Source: Planctomycetota bacterium
GTDB taxonomy: Bacteria; Planctomycetota; UBA1135; GCA-002686595
Reading direction: 5' to 3'
Assembly: GCA_026692665.1 (NCBI GenBank)
Contig: JAPLOF010000056.1
Span: forward strand, 44,459-108,458
Length of the DNA: 64,000 nt
Below are positions 9,190 to 18,245 of the stretch, piece after piece. The notes below the pieces were generated by a model. That model had not been told where the DNA came from, ran no database searches, and was given only the letters and a program-made list of their open reading frames with translations. The translations under genes and the position numbers were made by a program. The stretch's first letter is position 1. Every line of letters begins with the position of its first letter.

Positions 9190-10257
9190 GTGACTCCCCA
9201 CCTCGAAGACTCGATCGAACGCTTGCGGCGGCGCGCCTGGCTCGGCGCGTTCCTGGGCACGTCCCTGCGCCTGTTCGCCTGGACGGCCGCCGGCCTGGCG
9301 GCCGTCGCGCTGCTCCTGCGGGCCGCGTTCCGCTACGAGCGGCTCGAGGCGGCCTGGGTCTACGCCGCGCTCGTCGTCGTGCCGATCGTCGCCTGGTTCC
9401 TGGCCCGGAAACGCGTCCCATCGCGCGACACGACCGCCGCCTGGCTCGACGTGCGTTCGGGCGGCACGGGCGCCATCGTCGCGGGCGAGGAGATCCAAGA
9501 CCCCCGCTGGCGGTCCGAGGTCGAGCGCGCCCTGGCGACGCAGCCCAGCCTGCCGCGGCTCGACCTCGCGCGGCCCGGGCGGTTCGCCTTCGGTGCCCTC
9601 GCCTTCGCGGCGCTCGTCGTCGCGGTGCCCATCGCTCCGGCGCTCGTCGGCCCGCCGACCGTCCTCCAGGAGGCGGTCCTCGAGCGCGTCGAGGAACAGT
9701 TGAAGGCGCTCGAGGAGCAGGTCGAGCTCGAGCCCGAGCTCGCGGCCGAGTTGCGCGAGAACTTGGATCGGCTGCAGCGCGAAGGCGCGCTCGCGGAACC
9801 CGAAGCGGCCTTCGAAGCCCTCGATCGCGCGCAGGAACGGCTGGAGCAGGAAGCCTACGAGCGCGCCGAGGCCTCGCAGTCGGCGCAGGAGGACCTCGCG
9901 CGCACGGCGGAAGACGCGTCGCGTGACCCCCAGGCGGCGCAGGAACAGCTCGAGAAGACCATGCAGCAGCTCGCGCAGGGCGGGTTCTCGAAGGACGTGC
10001 AGTCGGCCCTCGAGAAGGAGCTCGGCGCGGCCGGCGCGTCGCTGCCGCCGGGGACGAAGCTCGGCGCGGAGAACATCGAGGCGATCTCCAAGGATCTGGC
10101 GTCGAAGCTCGCGGCGAAGAACGGCGAGCTGGCGAAGAAGGGGCTCTTGAACGCCAAGGCGCTGGCCAAGCTGGGCGAGCTCGCGAAGCTCGACGGCTTC
10201 GAGTTCAACGAGCACGTCTGCGACGCGTCGTGCGAGAAGAAGCCGGGTGGGACATGA
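9190..10257 (+). CDS. coiled-coil membrane protein of the MoxR operon (DUF4175-like), ended by an in-frame TGA
   Basis: First gene of the operon, 355 residues, GTG start. Helices lie at about 21-46, 55-72 and 132-153, followed by an Ala/Glu/Gln-rich coiled coil (about 158-260) and a C-terminal Cys pair (VCDASC). Proteins of this kind precede MoxR in many Planctomycetota operons and resemble DUF4175 proteins. The remaining C-terminal part typical of the family, a Gly-rich GGVSRGRGDA linker and a HHRDAVRTWF-like end, is present immediately downstream in the same frame at 10258-10596. A TGA at 10255-10257 therefore splits what looks like one gene. The break may be a point mutation, a base error, readthrough, or two real proteins. 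It presumably acts with MoxR and DUF58 at the membrane. Confidence 0.72.
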   Translation: MTPHLEDSIERLRRRAWLGAFLGTSLRLFAWTAAGLAAVALLLRAAFRYERLEAAWVYAALVVVPIVAWFLARKRVPSRDTTAAWLDVRSGGTGAIVAGEEIQDPRWRSEVERALATQPSLPRLDLARPGRFAFGALAFAALVVAVPIAPALVGPPTVLQEAVLERVEEQLKALEEQVELEPELAAELRENLDRLQREGALAEPEAAFEALDRAQERLEQEAYERAEASQSAQEDLARTAEDASRDPQAAQEQLEKTMQQLAQGGFSKDVQSALEKELGAAGASLPPGTKLGAENIEAISKDLASKLAAKNGELAKKGLLNAKALAKLGELAKLDGFEFNEHVCDASCEKKPGGT

Positions 10258-10596
10258 AAGGGCCTCGGTCACGGCCGGCGCGTGTCGCACGGCCAGGGTC
10301 CCGGACAGGGTGGTGTCTCGCGCGGCCGCGGCGACGCGGAGATGACGTGGGGCGAAGAGACGCCCGGCGAGACCGACAAGTTCGAGGCCAAGACACTGCC
10401 CGATGCGACCTACGCCGACCCGGAGCACTCCGGGATCGTCGGGATCGGCGCGGCCGCACCGCCCGTCGATCCCGTGGCGGAGGCGGGGGGGGCGGGACCG
10501 ATCGAGGCCTCCGGCGGTCAGTCCGCCTGGCGGCGTCGGCTGGCGCCGCACCACCGCGACGCGGTGCGCACCTGGTTCGGTCCAGGCGGGCGTTGA
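10258..10596 (+). pseudogene. C-terminal part of the coiled-coil membrane protein, after the in-frame stop
   Basis: This 112-codon stretch continues in exactly the frame of the preceding gene, starting directly after its TGA. It contains a Gly-rich linker (GQGGVSRGRGDAEMTWGEE), an acidic middle and the ending APHHRDAVRTWF. I know this linker and a histidine/arginine-rich end from the C-termini of planctomycete proteins at this operon position. The only plausible independent start is GTG at 10282, which lacks a well-placed ribosome binding site; a stand-alone protein would have 104 residues. It is either the severed tail of one protein or is translated by readthrough. The MoxR start follows after 37 nt. 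Confidence 0.55.
10273..10294 (+). other. stem-loop just downstream of the in-frame TGA
   Basis: GGCCGGCG (10273-10280) pairs with CGC-A-CGGCC (10286-10294) around a CGTGT loop, giving eight pairs with one bulged A. It begins 15 nt after the TGA. Stems of this kind are easy to form in GC-rich DNA, so it may be chance. I list it because recoding elements sit at such distances. Confidence 0.3.
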
Positions 10597-10633
10597 GCCG
10601 GCCGCGAGTCGCCGAAATCCGCCTGAGAAACGC

Positions 10634-11671
10634 ATGAAAGCCGAAGCTCCCGCTTTGCCTTCCCCGGACGAAGTCTCTGCCGCGCGCGCGCAGGCGATGG
10701 CGATCCTCGAGGGGCTCGACCGCACGTTGTACGGACAGAAGGAGCTCACCCGGCTCGTCCTGGTCGGCGCGCTCGCGCGGGGACACGTCCTGCTCGAAGG
10801 CTTGCCCGGACTCGGCAAGACCGAGCTCGTGAAGGCGCTGGCGACTCTCTTGGGGCTCACGTTCAAGCGACTGCAGTTCACCCCCGACCTCCTGCCCGGC
10901 GACGTGACCGGCGGGCACATGCTCGAGGAGGAGAACGGCCGCCGCCGGCTCGTGTTCCATCCCGGGCCCGTGTTCACGAACGTGCTGCTCGCCGACGAGA
11001 TCAATCGCGCCAGCCCGAAGACGCAGTCGGCGCTGCTCGAGGCGATGCAGGAACGGCGCGTCACCGTGCTGGGCGAGACGCGCGCGCTGCCGCATCCCTT
11101 CTGGGTGCTCGCGACGCAGAACCCGATCGAGCTCGAGGGCACGTACCCGCTGCCGGAAGCGCAGCTCGACCGGTTCCTCTTCAAGGTCGAGGTCCAGGGC
11201 GTCGGGCGCGAGGCGCTGCAGGCGATCCTGAACGAGCGCTCGTGGGGCAAGCCGCCCGAGCTCACGACGGTCGCCGACGCGGCCTCGCTCGATCGGCTGT
11301 TCGGTGTCGTCGATCGCATCCACCTGCCGAAGGCGGTGGCGGCCTACATCGCGCGTCTGGTCGACGCGACGCATCCCAAGTCGGATCTGGCGCCGTCCAC
11401 GGTGAAGACCTACGTGCGCTACGGCGCATCTCCCCGCGCGGCGATCGCCATCGCGGAATCGGGTCGCGCGCACGCGTTGCTCGCGGGAAAACCCAACGTG
11501 GGCTTCGACGACGTCCGTGCCGTGATGGGCAGCGCACTGGGCCACCGCCTCGTGCTCGACTACCGCGCGCGACTCGACGGGATCGGCGGGCGCGACGTGG
11601 CCAAGGCCGTGCTCGATTCCGTGGGCGAGATCGAGGAGTCGCTGCCGCGCGAGGTGTCCGGTGCGCGGTAG
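10634..11671 (+). CDS. MoxR-family AAA+ ATPase
   Basis: ATP-driven chaperone of 345 residues that in this family works with VWA-domain partners to mature or insert proteins. Walker A is GLPGLGKT (56-63), Walker B LLADEIN (118-124), sensor 1 ATQNP (160-164), and the MoxR-type QLDRF is at 177-181. The C-terminal lid follows. The ATG at 10634 is preferred over upstream in-frame starts because the upstream frame overlaps the preceding coding sequence and is low-complexity. The end overlaps the next gene by 11 nt, so translation is probably coupled. Confidence 0.96.
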   Translation: MKAEAPALPSPDEVSAARAQAMAILEGLDRTLYGQKELTRLVLVGALARGHVLLEGLPGLGKTELVKALATLLGLTFKRLQFTPDLLPGDVTGGHMLEEENGRRRLVFHPGPVFTNVLLADEINRASPKTQSALLEAMQERRVTVLGETRALPHPFWVLATQNPIELEGTYPLPEAQLDRFLFKVEVQGVGREALQAILNERSWGKPPELTTVADAASLDRLFGVVDRIHLPKAVAAYIARLVDATHPKSDLAPSTVKTYVRYGASPRAAIAIAESGRAHALLAGKPNVGFDDVRAVMGSALGHRLVLDYRARLDGIGGRDVAKAVLDSVGEIEESLPREVSGAR

Positions 11672-13481
11672 GTTCGCCGCCGTCCTGGGCGCGATCCTGC
11701 TCCTCGTCCTCGCGCCCATGGGACGCGCGGGCGAACAGTCCGAGACGGTCGACGGCCTGCGCGTCACGATCTCGACGAACTGGCCTTCCACGCTGAACCG
11801 CGGCTGGCAGCCGGCGACGGTCCGCGTCGCGAATCCCACCGGCGAGGACCGGACGGTGGGCCTGAGCTTCCAGTGCTACTCGGGCCCCGGCACCGACATC
11901 GTCACGCGCAACCTGCGCGTCCGGGCGGGCGCGACCGAGCAGTTCGAGATCGTGCTGCCCGCGCGGGCCGGGCTCTCGAATGCGTACAGCCTCACGATCG
12001 ACGCCGGGGGGCGTGGTTTCCTGAGCGGCGTCGGCGCGGAAAAGGCCTGCCCGGGGCACGAGCGCGTCGTGCTCGTCGCCAGCCGTTCCGGTCCGACCAC
12101 GGTGGCGGTCGCCGGATGGGCGACCGACCTGTCGGCGGAGTCCGCTCCACGCGCGCCGGAGGATGCGAGTCCGCTCCGCGTGGCGCACATCGGCGGCGTT
12201 CCGATCAGCCTTCCCGCGCCCGCCGCGGCCCCCGCGCCCGACCATGTGCGCGTCGAGGGCATCGCCTTCGAGAACCTGTCGGCGCTTCCCGAGGCGTACA
12301 CGAGCCTCCACGCGCTCGTGCTCGACGTCGGGGACGGCACGCCGCCGCCGCGCGGAGTCGTCGACGCGATCTCGGCCTGGGTCCGCTCGGGGGGCGTGCT
12401 GGCCGTCTACGGTCGCGGCGCGCGCGCGTTCCTGGACAAGGAACCGGCCCTCGCGGCGTGGACGGAACCCCGGTTCCGCGTGGGTGGATCCGACTCCGTC
12501 GCGACCTGGGCCGCCGGGCTCGGACTCCTCCTCGTCGCGGAGAAGGACGCGATCCTCTCGACACCGGCCGAGGTCGCGGAGCTGAACACGGCGATCGAGA
12601 CCCTCGCGCCGCTCGATCGGCCCGCGCCCCACAGCACGTACGACCTCCCCATCCCGGGCATCGAGGTGCCTTTTCGCGCGCTCACCCTCCTGCTGGTGCT
12701 CTTCGCGATCCTGGTCGGGCCGGTGAACCTGATCCTCGTGCGGCGCAGCGGCCGGCCGGTGCTGCTCCTCCTGACGATCCCGGCGATCGCGTTCGTCTTC
12801 TCCATCGGGCTCGTGGTCTACGGAGCGGTCGCGCAGGGTCTCGACGTCCGCGCCACCTCGTCCTCGGTCGGCGTGCTCGATCAGCGCGCTCACCAGGGGT
12901 CGTCGCACGAGCGGCGGCAGGTTTTCGCCGGTCTCGCGGCGGGTCCGGGCCTGCGTCCCGGCCCAGGTTCCGTGGTCGCGAGGCCCGCAGACGACGCGCT
13001 CGATTGGAGCACGCGGCGCGAGTACCGCGCGAGCTACGACTCGGGCCTGACGCTCTCGGGCTCCTGGCTGCCCGTGCGGACGCCCACGCGATTCTCGGTC
13101 GGCGTGGACCGCGCTGCGCGCGCGCGCATCGACGTCGAGCGCACCGCCGACGGGTGGAAGCTCACCAACGGGCTCGAGACCGAGGTGAAGCGGCTCGTGC
13201 TCCGCGACGAGGCCGGGGAGCTCCACCTGTTCCAGGGCCCGATCTCCGCCGGCCGCGTCGCTTTCGCGGAGAGCGCGAGCCCCGACCCCGACGAACTGAA
13301 GAGGCTCGCGGGTCACGGAGTCCTGGCCGCTCCGCTCGAGGACGGCGGCGTCCTCCCGCGCGCGGCGTGGATCGCGACGGTGGGCGCCTCGCCGCTGATC
13401 GATCCGTGCGGGCTGGACTACGAGGAGTCGGCGGGCGAACACCTGGTGCTCGGCGTCCTCGCGATGCCGGAGGGACGCTGA
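11661..13481 (+). CDS. membrane protein of the MoxR/ABC operon, function unknown
   Basis: A 606-residue protein starting at a GTG that overlaps the end of moxR-like by 11 nt. It has a signal peptide (residues 1-24, ending MGRAG), a large beta-rich extracytoplasmic region (25-335), two membrane helices (about 338-360 and 366-392) and a second beta-rich domain to the end. I do not recognise a named family. The layout of an exported domain, a helix pair and a second domain resembles proteins encoded beside ABC-2 exporters and DUF58 genes. It may be the extracytoplasmic partner of the ABC transporter encoded next (inference from position). Its TGA stop shares a base with the ATG of the ATPase. 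Confidence 0.75.
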   Translation: MRGRFAAVLGAILLLVLAPMGRAGEQSETVDGLRVTISTNWPSTLNRGWQPATVRVANPTGEDRTVGLSFQCYSGPGTDIVTRNLRVRAGATEQFEIVLPARAGLSNAYSLTIDAGGRGFLSGVGAEKACPGHERVVLVASRSGPTTVAVAGWATDLSAESAPRAPEDASPLRVAHIGGVPISLPAPAAAPAPDHVRVEGIAFENLSALPEAYTSLHALVLDVGDGTPPPRGVVDAISAWVRSGGVLAVYGRGARAFLDKEPALAAWTEPRFRVGGSDSVATWAAGLGLLLVAEKDAILSTPAEVAELNTAIETLAPLDRPAPHSTYDLPIPGIEVPFRALTLLLVLFAILVGPVNLILVRRSGRPVLLLLTIPAIAFVFSIGLVVYGAVAQGLDVRATSSSVGVLDQRAHQGSSHERRQVFAGLAAGPGLRPGPGSVVARPADDALDWSTRREYRASYDSGLTLSGSWLPVRTPTRFSVGVDRAARARIDVERTADGWKLTNGLETEVKRLVLRDEAGELHLFQGPISAGRVAFAESASPDPDELKRLAGHGVLAAPLEDGGVLPRAAWIATVGASPLIDPCGLDYEESAGEHLVLGVLAMPEGR

Positions 13482-14413
13482 TGCCGGCCCTGGAAGTGCG
13501 CGGGATCACGAAGCGTTTCGGACGCCTCACCGCGGTCGACAACGTGTCCTTCGCCATCGAGAAGGGCCGGATCACGGGTTTCATCGGGCCCAACGGGGCG
13601 GGCAAGACCACCACGATGCGCATCGCGGCGACGCTGGAGCTGCCCGACGAGGGCGACGTCCTCCTCGATGGCGTGTCGGTGCTCGACGACCCGCGCGGCG
13701 CGCGCGCGAAGCTGGGCTTCATGCCCGACAGCTACGGCGCGTACCCGAGCACGACGCTGTGGGAGTACCTGGATTTCTTCGCGCGCGCCTACGACCTGGC
13801 CGGCGACGTGCGCCGTCGGCGCGTCGAGGAAGTGCTGGAGTTCACGTCTCTCTCCGCGTTGCGCGAGAAGGAGATGAACACGCTGTCCAAGGGCCTCAAG
13901 CAGCGCCTGTGTCTGGCGAAGACGCTGTTGCACGACCCGAGCATCCTGATCCTCGACGAGCCCGCCGCGGGACTCGATCCCCGGGCCCGGGTCGAGTTGC
14001 GCGAGCTGGTTCGCGCGCTGGCCGGCATGGGCAAGGCGATCCTCGTTTCGTCGCACATCCTGACGGAGCTGGCCGAGATGTGCGACGGCATCGCCGTCAT
14101 CGAGGCCGGCCAGATCAAGGCCACCGGCTCCGTGGGCGACGTGACGCGCGGCATCCAGAGCGCGGTGCCCGTCTATGTGCGCGTACTCGAAGGCGCCGAC
14201 CGGCTCGAGCGCACGCTGCACGAATTGCCCGGGATCGAACGCGTGCGGCGCGAGGGCGACGGCGTCGTGTTCGAGCACGCGGGCTCGCCGGAATCGCTCA
14301 GCGGCGTGCTCGCGGCGCTGGTTGGCGCGGGGCTGCGCCCCGTCGAGTTCACGCCGCGCGCGATGGGCCTCGAGGAGGTCTTCCTGTCGCTCACCCAAGG
14401 CAAGATGCAGTGA
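13481..14413 (+). CDS. ABC transporter ATP-binding protein (ABC-2 type)
   Basis: ATPase of 310 residues. Walker A is GPNGAGKTT (36-44), the signature is LSKGLKQR (135-142), a variant usual in ABC-2 export ATPases, Walker B is ILILDE (155-160) with catalytic Glu160, the D-loop is GLDP, and the switch His is at 192. A C-terminal extension of about 90 residues, seen in DrrA/GldA-type ATPases, follows. It energises the two permeases encoded next, forming a heteromeric exporter. The ATG at 13481 overlaps the previous stop as TGATG, and the end overlaps the next gene as GTGA. Confidence 0.95.
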   Translation: MPALEVRGITKRFGRLTAVDNVSFAIEKGRITGFIGPNGAGKTTTMRIAATLELPDEGDVLLDGVSVLDDPRGARAKLGFMPDSYGAYPSTTLWEYLDFFARAYDLAGDVRRRRVEEVLEFTSLSALREKEMNTLSKGLKQRLCLAKTLLHDPSILILDEPAAGLDPRARVELRELVRALAGMGKAILVSSHILTELAEMCDGIAVIEAGQIKATGSVGDVTRGIQSAVPVYVRVLEGADRLERTLHELPGIERVRREGDGVVFEHAGSPESLSGVLAALVGAGLRPVEFTPRAMGLEEVFLSLTQGKMQ

Positions 14414-15900
14414 GCGGCAGGACGCGATCGGACCGGCTGAACCCGGTCTTCCTGAAGGAGCTGCGGCAGGCGCTGCGCGGTCGCACGTTCGCTGTCCTCT
14501 TTCCCGCGACGGTCGCGATCGCGGTGGCGCTCGCGATCACGGTGCTGGTCGATCACCCGGGGCAGGCGAATCTCGGTCCAGACGTGTTCCTGCCCGTGAT
14601 CGTCGTCCTGGGCGTGGCGGCGCTCGGCCTGGTGCCGTTCTCGACCTTCCAATCGATGGCGGGCGAGTGGGACGAGGGCACCCAGGACCTCCTGGTTCTC
14701 TCGCATCTCTCGCCTTCCAGGATCGTGCTCGGGAAGCTCCTGACCGCGGCCGTGGAGTCGGGCCTCTACGTGCTGGCGTTCTTGCCGCTGCTCCTCTTCA
14801 CGTTCCTGCTGACGGGAGTGGACGTGCGCGACATCCTCTTCCTCGTCGCCGGTCTGTACGGAGCGTCCCTCGCGATGAGCTGCGTGGCGATGACGCTCGC
14901 CGGGCTGTCGCGCGTGCGGTTCTGGCGCGTGATCCTGCTCGTGGCCCTGGGCGGGCTCGGTTTCGCGGCGCTGCTCGGAGGCATCGAGCTCGTCGACCAG
15001 TTCGTGGCGCGAGGCCGGGGGCTCGGCTCGACCTTCGCGTCGGACGAGGCCTTGGCGTTGGTCGTGCTCGTCCTGGTCTTCGGTTCGTTGGGGTTCTCCT
15101 TCGCCGCGACGCGTATCGCGCACCCCGAGGACGATCGATCGGGGCCCGTGCGCGTCACGGTCACCGTGCTGCTGCTCGGATTCCTGACCTGGCTCACCGT
15201 GAGCCCGCCGGGGCCGCTGACGGCCCAGGTGGTCGAGAGGGTGGCCATGGCCTTCGGAGTCATCACGGCGATGTTCGCGGTGTTCTTCGTGACCGAGCCC
15301 GAACGACTGCCGCGGCGCACGGCGACGCGCATCCCGGCGCATCCCGCGCTGGCCTTCCTCGCGGCCCCGTTCCTGCCCGGCGGCGGGCGCGGGGTCCTGT
15401 GGTGGCTCCTCCAACTCGGCGTCCTGCTCACCTGGGCCGTGCTCCTGCCCCTGGCGCCGTCTCCCGCCTTCACGGGGGGATGGTCGAGATCGATCGCCGA
15501 CGTCCTCCTGCACTGGGCGGCGCTGATGGCGTACTTCGTCGTCTACCTGGCCGGCTTCTCGCTGGCGATGACGCGGCTGCGCGAGCGCTCCTCCGGTCCG
15601 CTCGCGGCCCGGCTGATCCTCCCGTCCGTCGCGATCCTGTCGATGGTCCTGCCCATCATGATCGGGTTCCTCCTGGATCAGCAGAAGTGGCGCAACGGCG
15701 ACCACGCGCTCATGCCGTTCTGGGCGGCGACGGCGGGCGAAGCACAAGGGGTGCGCCTCGTCGCGATCCTCGTCGCGGCCGTGGTCCTGCTCGCCAACGG
15801 ACCGCGGATGATGCGCTCCTTCCGCGAGGTCCTCGCCGCGAGCCGCGCGCGGCGCGTGGGGGCCGTGAAGCGATCCGAGGTGTCCGCACATGCCGCCTAG
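14410..15900 (+). CDS. ABC-2 type permease, subunit 1
   Basis: A 496-residue polytopic protein with about 12 hydrophobic helices, starting at the GTG inside the ATPase stop. Its N-terminus carries the NPVFLKELRQALRGRTF amphipathic motif, which recurs almost unchanged in the next gene, so the two are paralogues and likely form a heterodimer. The conserved WDEGTQDLLVLSHLSPSRIVLGKLL segment is the coupling-helix region of ABC-2 permeases. The substrate is unknown. It overlaps the next gene by 11 nt. Confidence 0.88.
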   Translation: MSGRTRSDRLNPVFLKELRQALRGRTFAVLFPATVAIAVALAITVLVDHPGQANLGPDVFLPVIVVLGVAALGLVPFSTFQSMAGEWDEGTQDLLVLSHLSPSRIVLGKLLTAAVESGLYVLAFLPLLLFTFLLTGVDVRDILFLVAGLYGASLAMSCVAMTLAGLSRVRFWRVILLVALGGLGFAALLGGIELVDQFVARGRGLGSTFASDEALALVVLVLVFGSLGFSFAATRIAHPEDDRSGPVRVTVTVLLLGFLTWLTVSPPGPLTAQVVERVAMAFGVITAMFAVFFVTEPERLPRRTATRIPAHPALAFLAAPFLPGGGRGVLWWLLQLGVLLTWAVLLPLAPSPAFTGGWSRSIADVLLHWAALMAYFVVYLAGFSLAMTRLRERSSGPLAARLILPSVAILSMVLPIMIGFLLDQQKWRNGDHALMPFWAATAGEAQGVRLVAILVAAVVLLANGPRMMRSFREVLAASRARRVGAVKRSEVSAHAA

Positions 15901-17389
15901 CGGGTTCCCCGGGTCCGTGATGCTCGACCGCCTGGCCGAGCGCGCGAACCCCGTCCTGGTGAAGGAGGTGCGCTCCGCGCTCCGGGGGCGCACGTTCGCG
16001 GGCGGTTTCATCGCCGTCCTCGTGCTGGCGCTCGTCGCGAGCTCCATCGCGATGATCGTCGCCACGGCCGGATCCGACAGCACGCCCTCGGGGATCGGCT
16101 ACTTGATCGCGATCGCGATCGTGTTCAGCCTGGGAGCGCACGGACTCGTTCCGTTCTCGGCGATGGCGTCGATGAGCGCCGAGCACGACGAGGGTTCCCT
16201 CGAGCTGCTGCAACTCTCGGGGATCTCGCCGGCGCGCCTCGTGCTCGGCAAGCTCGGCGCGGCCGCCGTGCAGGGGGCCTTGATCTATGCCGCGTTCCTG
16301 CCGTTCCTGGCCTTCGCGTTCCTGTTGCAGGGCGTGGACATCGCCATGTTGTCGGCGGGCATCGTGGCCTCCTTCGCCGGATCGATCGCGTTCTCGTCGT
16401 TCGGGATCATGCTCGGAGCCGTGCTGCGCCTGCGCTGGTTGCGCGTGCTGGGCTACGTGGTGCTCGCGATCGCGCTCATGTCGGGCGTGCAGGGGCTGTT
16501 CGGGTGGATCGCGATCGGGTTCTTCTCCGGCAGCGGGCCGACCTGGTCCGAGTTCCTCCTCGGGCTCGCCATCACCGTCCTCGTGGCGGCCTTCTGCTGC
16601 GTGTACGCGACGACGCGGCTGCAGCATTCCGAGGAGAACCGTTCGACCGCTTTCCGCGTGCTCGGCACGGCTGCGCTGATCGTCGCGTGCTGCTTCGGGG
16701 TCGCGACGGGTCGGCCCGACAACACGTTCGCGTGGGCGATCGCGGCGCTGGCCCTGGGCCTGCCCTCGATGCTGCTCGGCGTGACCGAGGCCGAGCGCAT
16801 GCCGCGGGCCGTGCTCGCGCGCGCGCGACGCAGCGGCTCCCGCTGGTACCTGGCACCCTGGCTCCCGGGCGGCGGACGCGGCGTGCTGCTGGTGCTCGTC
16901 CATTGCCTCCTGGTGCTCCTCGCCGGGCTCGTCGCGACCCTGTTCGCGGGTGGAGGCCGGGCGGAGTGGTGGCGGATGCTCGGCGCTCTCGCCGCGGTCG
17001 AGACCTGGTTCCTGTTCGTGCTGCTGACTCCGGCGGGCATCGCCGCGCGCTGGCTCGACCGGCCCTGGGTGCAGATGCTCACGCGGGTGTCCTGCATCGC
17101 CTTCCCGGTGGCCCTGGTCCTGCTACCGGCCTTCGTGCGCTTCCTGGCCGGCACGCCCGCGTCCGCGTTCTCTCATCCCGGCAACCCGGTCCGGCTGGCC
17201 GGTCTCGCCTTCGACGCACGGGAGATCCAGGACCTGCTGCCCATCGCGGTCGTCGGAGCCGTCGCGATCACCGTGGCCCTGGGACTCAACCTTCCGCGCG
17301 TGCTGCGCTCGTTCGGCGAAGTGCGCCGGGCTCGCGAAGCCTCCGCGACTTCCGCCCTGGAGACGACGGGTGCCGAAGCCCAGCGCTGA
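15890..17389 (+). CDS. ABC-2 type permease, subunit 2
   Basis: A 499-residue polytopic protein paralogous to the preceding permease. It has the same NPVLVKEVRSALRGRTF start motif, the same HDEGSLELLQLSGISPARLVLGKL coupling segment, a PFSAMASM stretch and the GGGRGVL loop. About 12 helices are visible. It is presumably the partner of subunit 1 in an exporter driven by the upstream ATPase. Its 3' end overlaps the DUF58 gene by 20 nt. Confidence 0.88.
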   Translation: MPPSGFPGSVMLDRLAERANPVLVKEVRSALRGRTFAGGFIAVLVLALVASSIAMIVATAGSDSTPSGIGYLIAIAIVFSLGAHGLVPFSAMASMSAEHDEGSLELLQLSGISPARLVLGKLGAAAVQGALIYAAFLPFLAFAFLLQGVDIAMLSAGIVASFAGSIAFSSFGIMLGAVLRLRWLRVLGYVVLAIALMSGVQGLFGWIAIGFFSGSGPTWSEFLLGLAITVLVAAFCCVYATTRLQHSEENRSTAFRVLGTAALIVACCFGVATGRPDNTFAWAIAALALGLPSMLLGVTEAERMPRAVLARARRSGSRWYLAPWLPGGGRGVLLVLVHCLLVLLAGLVATLFAGGGRAEWWRMLGALAAVETWFLFVLLTPAGIAARWLDRPWVQMLTRVSCIAFPVALVLLPAFVRFLAGTPASAFSHPGNPVRLAGLAFDAREIQDLLPIAVVGAVAITVALGLNLPRVLRSFGEVRRAREASATSALETTGAEAQR

Positions 17390-18221
17390 AGCCCGGAGCC
17401 TGGGCGCGCTGCACCGGCTCGCGCTGCTCGGCAACCCGCAGCGCGGCGCGATCGGCGAGCGCCTCGCGCGTGGCACGGGTTCCAGCCTCGAGTTCCAGGA
17501 TCGCCGCGCGTACCAGGCCGGCGACGACATCCGTCACGTGGACTGGCGCGCGATGGCGCGGACGGACCAGGTTCTCGTCCGGCAGTACCGCGAGGAAGTC
17601 CTGCCGCGTGTGGAAATCGTCCTCGACTCGTCGCGTTCCATGGCGGTCGACGAGGCGAAGGCGGCCCTCGCCGTCGACGTGGCGGCGATGCTCTCGCTCG
17701 CGGCGCGCGGCGCCGGCTTCCAGTCCGTGATCGCGCTGGCGGGCGACCGCCCCGAGATCGTCGACGTGGAGCGCTTCGAGGAAGCCGGCGTCGAGTTCGA
17801 GGCGCGCACGCCCTGGCCGCCGGCGCTCTCGTCCGCGATCGCGACGTTGCGCAGCGGTTCGATGCGCGTGCTCGTCAGCGACTTCCTGTTCCCTCACGAT
17901 CCGGGGGAACTTGTGCGTACCCTGGCGGTGCGCGGCGGGGGACTCGTGCTGGTGCAGGTCCTGGCAACAGGAGATGCGCATCCCGAGGCGGGCTTGGCGC
18001 TGCGCCTCCTGGACGCCGAGTCGAACGCGTCGCGCGACCTCGTGCTCGACCGGCGAGCGGTGGAGCGCTACCTCGAGCGGCTGGAGCGCCTCACCCGCGG
18101 CCTGCACGAGGAGTGCCGGAGGGCCGGCGCCCGTTTCGTGCGGGTCGAGGCCGGGACCGCGCTCGCCAGCGTCGCTCGGACGCTGGCGCAGGCCGGCATC
18201 CTGGATCTCGACGGTCACTAG
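17370..18221 (+). CDS. DUF58 protein (VWA-like fold)
   Basis: A 283-residue cytosolic protein starting at a GTG inside the end of the permease gene. The DUF58 hallmark FQDRRAYQAGDDIRHVDW is at 42-59. It is followed by RTDQVLVRQYREE and by a VWA-like first strand with metal-site residues in VLDSSRSM (84-91). DUF58 proteins are encoded with MoxR ATPases and are thought to be their VWA partners. This one is shorter than the membrane-anchored versions because it lacks N-terminal helices. It is the last gene of the operon. Confidence 0.92.
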   Translation: MPKPSAEARSLGALHRLALLGNPQRGAIGERLARGTGSSLEFQDRRAYQAGDDIRHVDWRAMARTDQVLVRQYREEVLPRVEIVLDSSRSMAVDEAKAALAVDVAAMLSLAARGAGFQSVIALAGDRPEIVDVERFEEAGVEFEARTPWPPALSSAIATLRSGSMRVLVSDFLFPHDPGELVRTLAVRGGGLVLVQVLATGDAHPEAGLALRLLDAESNASRDLVLDRRAVERYLERLERLTRGLHEECRRAGARFVRVEAGTALASVARTLAQAGILDLDGH

Positions 18222-18245
18222 CCCGGGCGTAGAATCCTGGCCCCC

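Noticed and set aside
10255..10294. Selenocysteine insertion at the TGA
   Set aside because: The stem is not a convincing bacterial SECIS and stems are common in such DNA. It is kept only as one option in the finding on the split gene.
13883..13906. Non-canonical ABC signature LSKGLKQR thought to mark a dead ATPase
   Set aside because: This variant is usual in ABC-2 export ATPases, and Walker A, Walker B and the switch His are intact.
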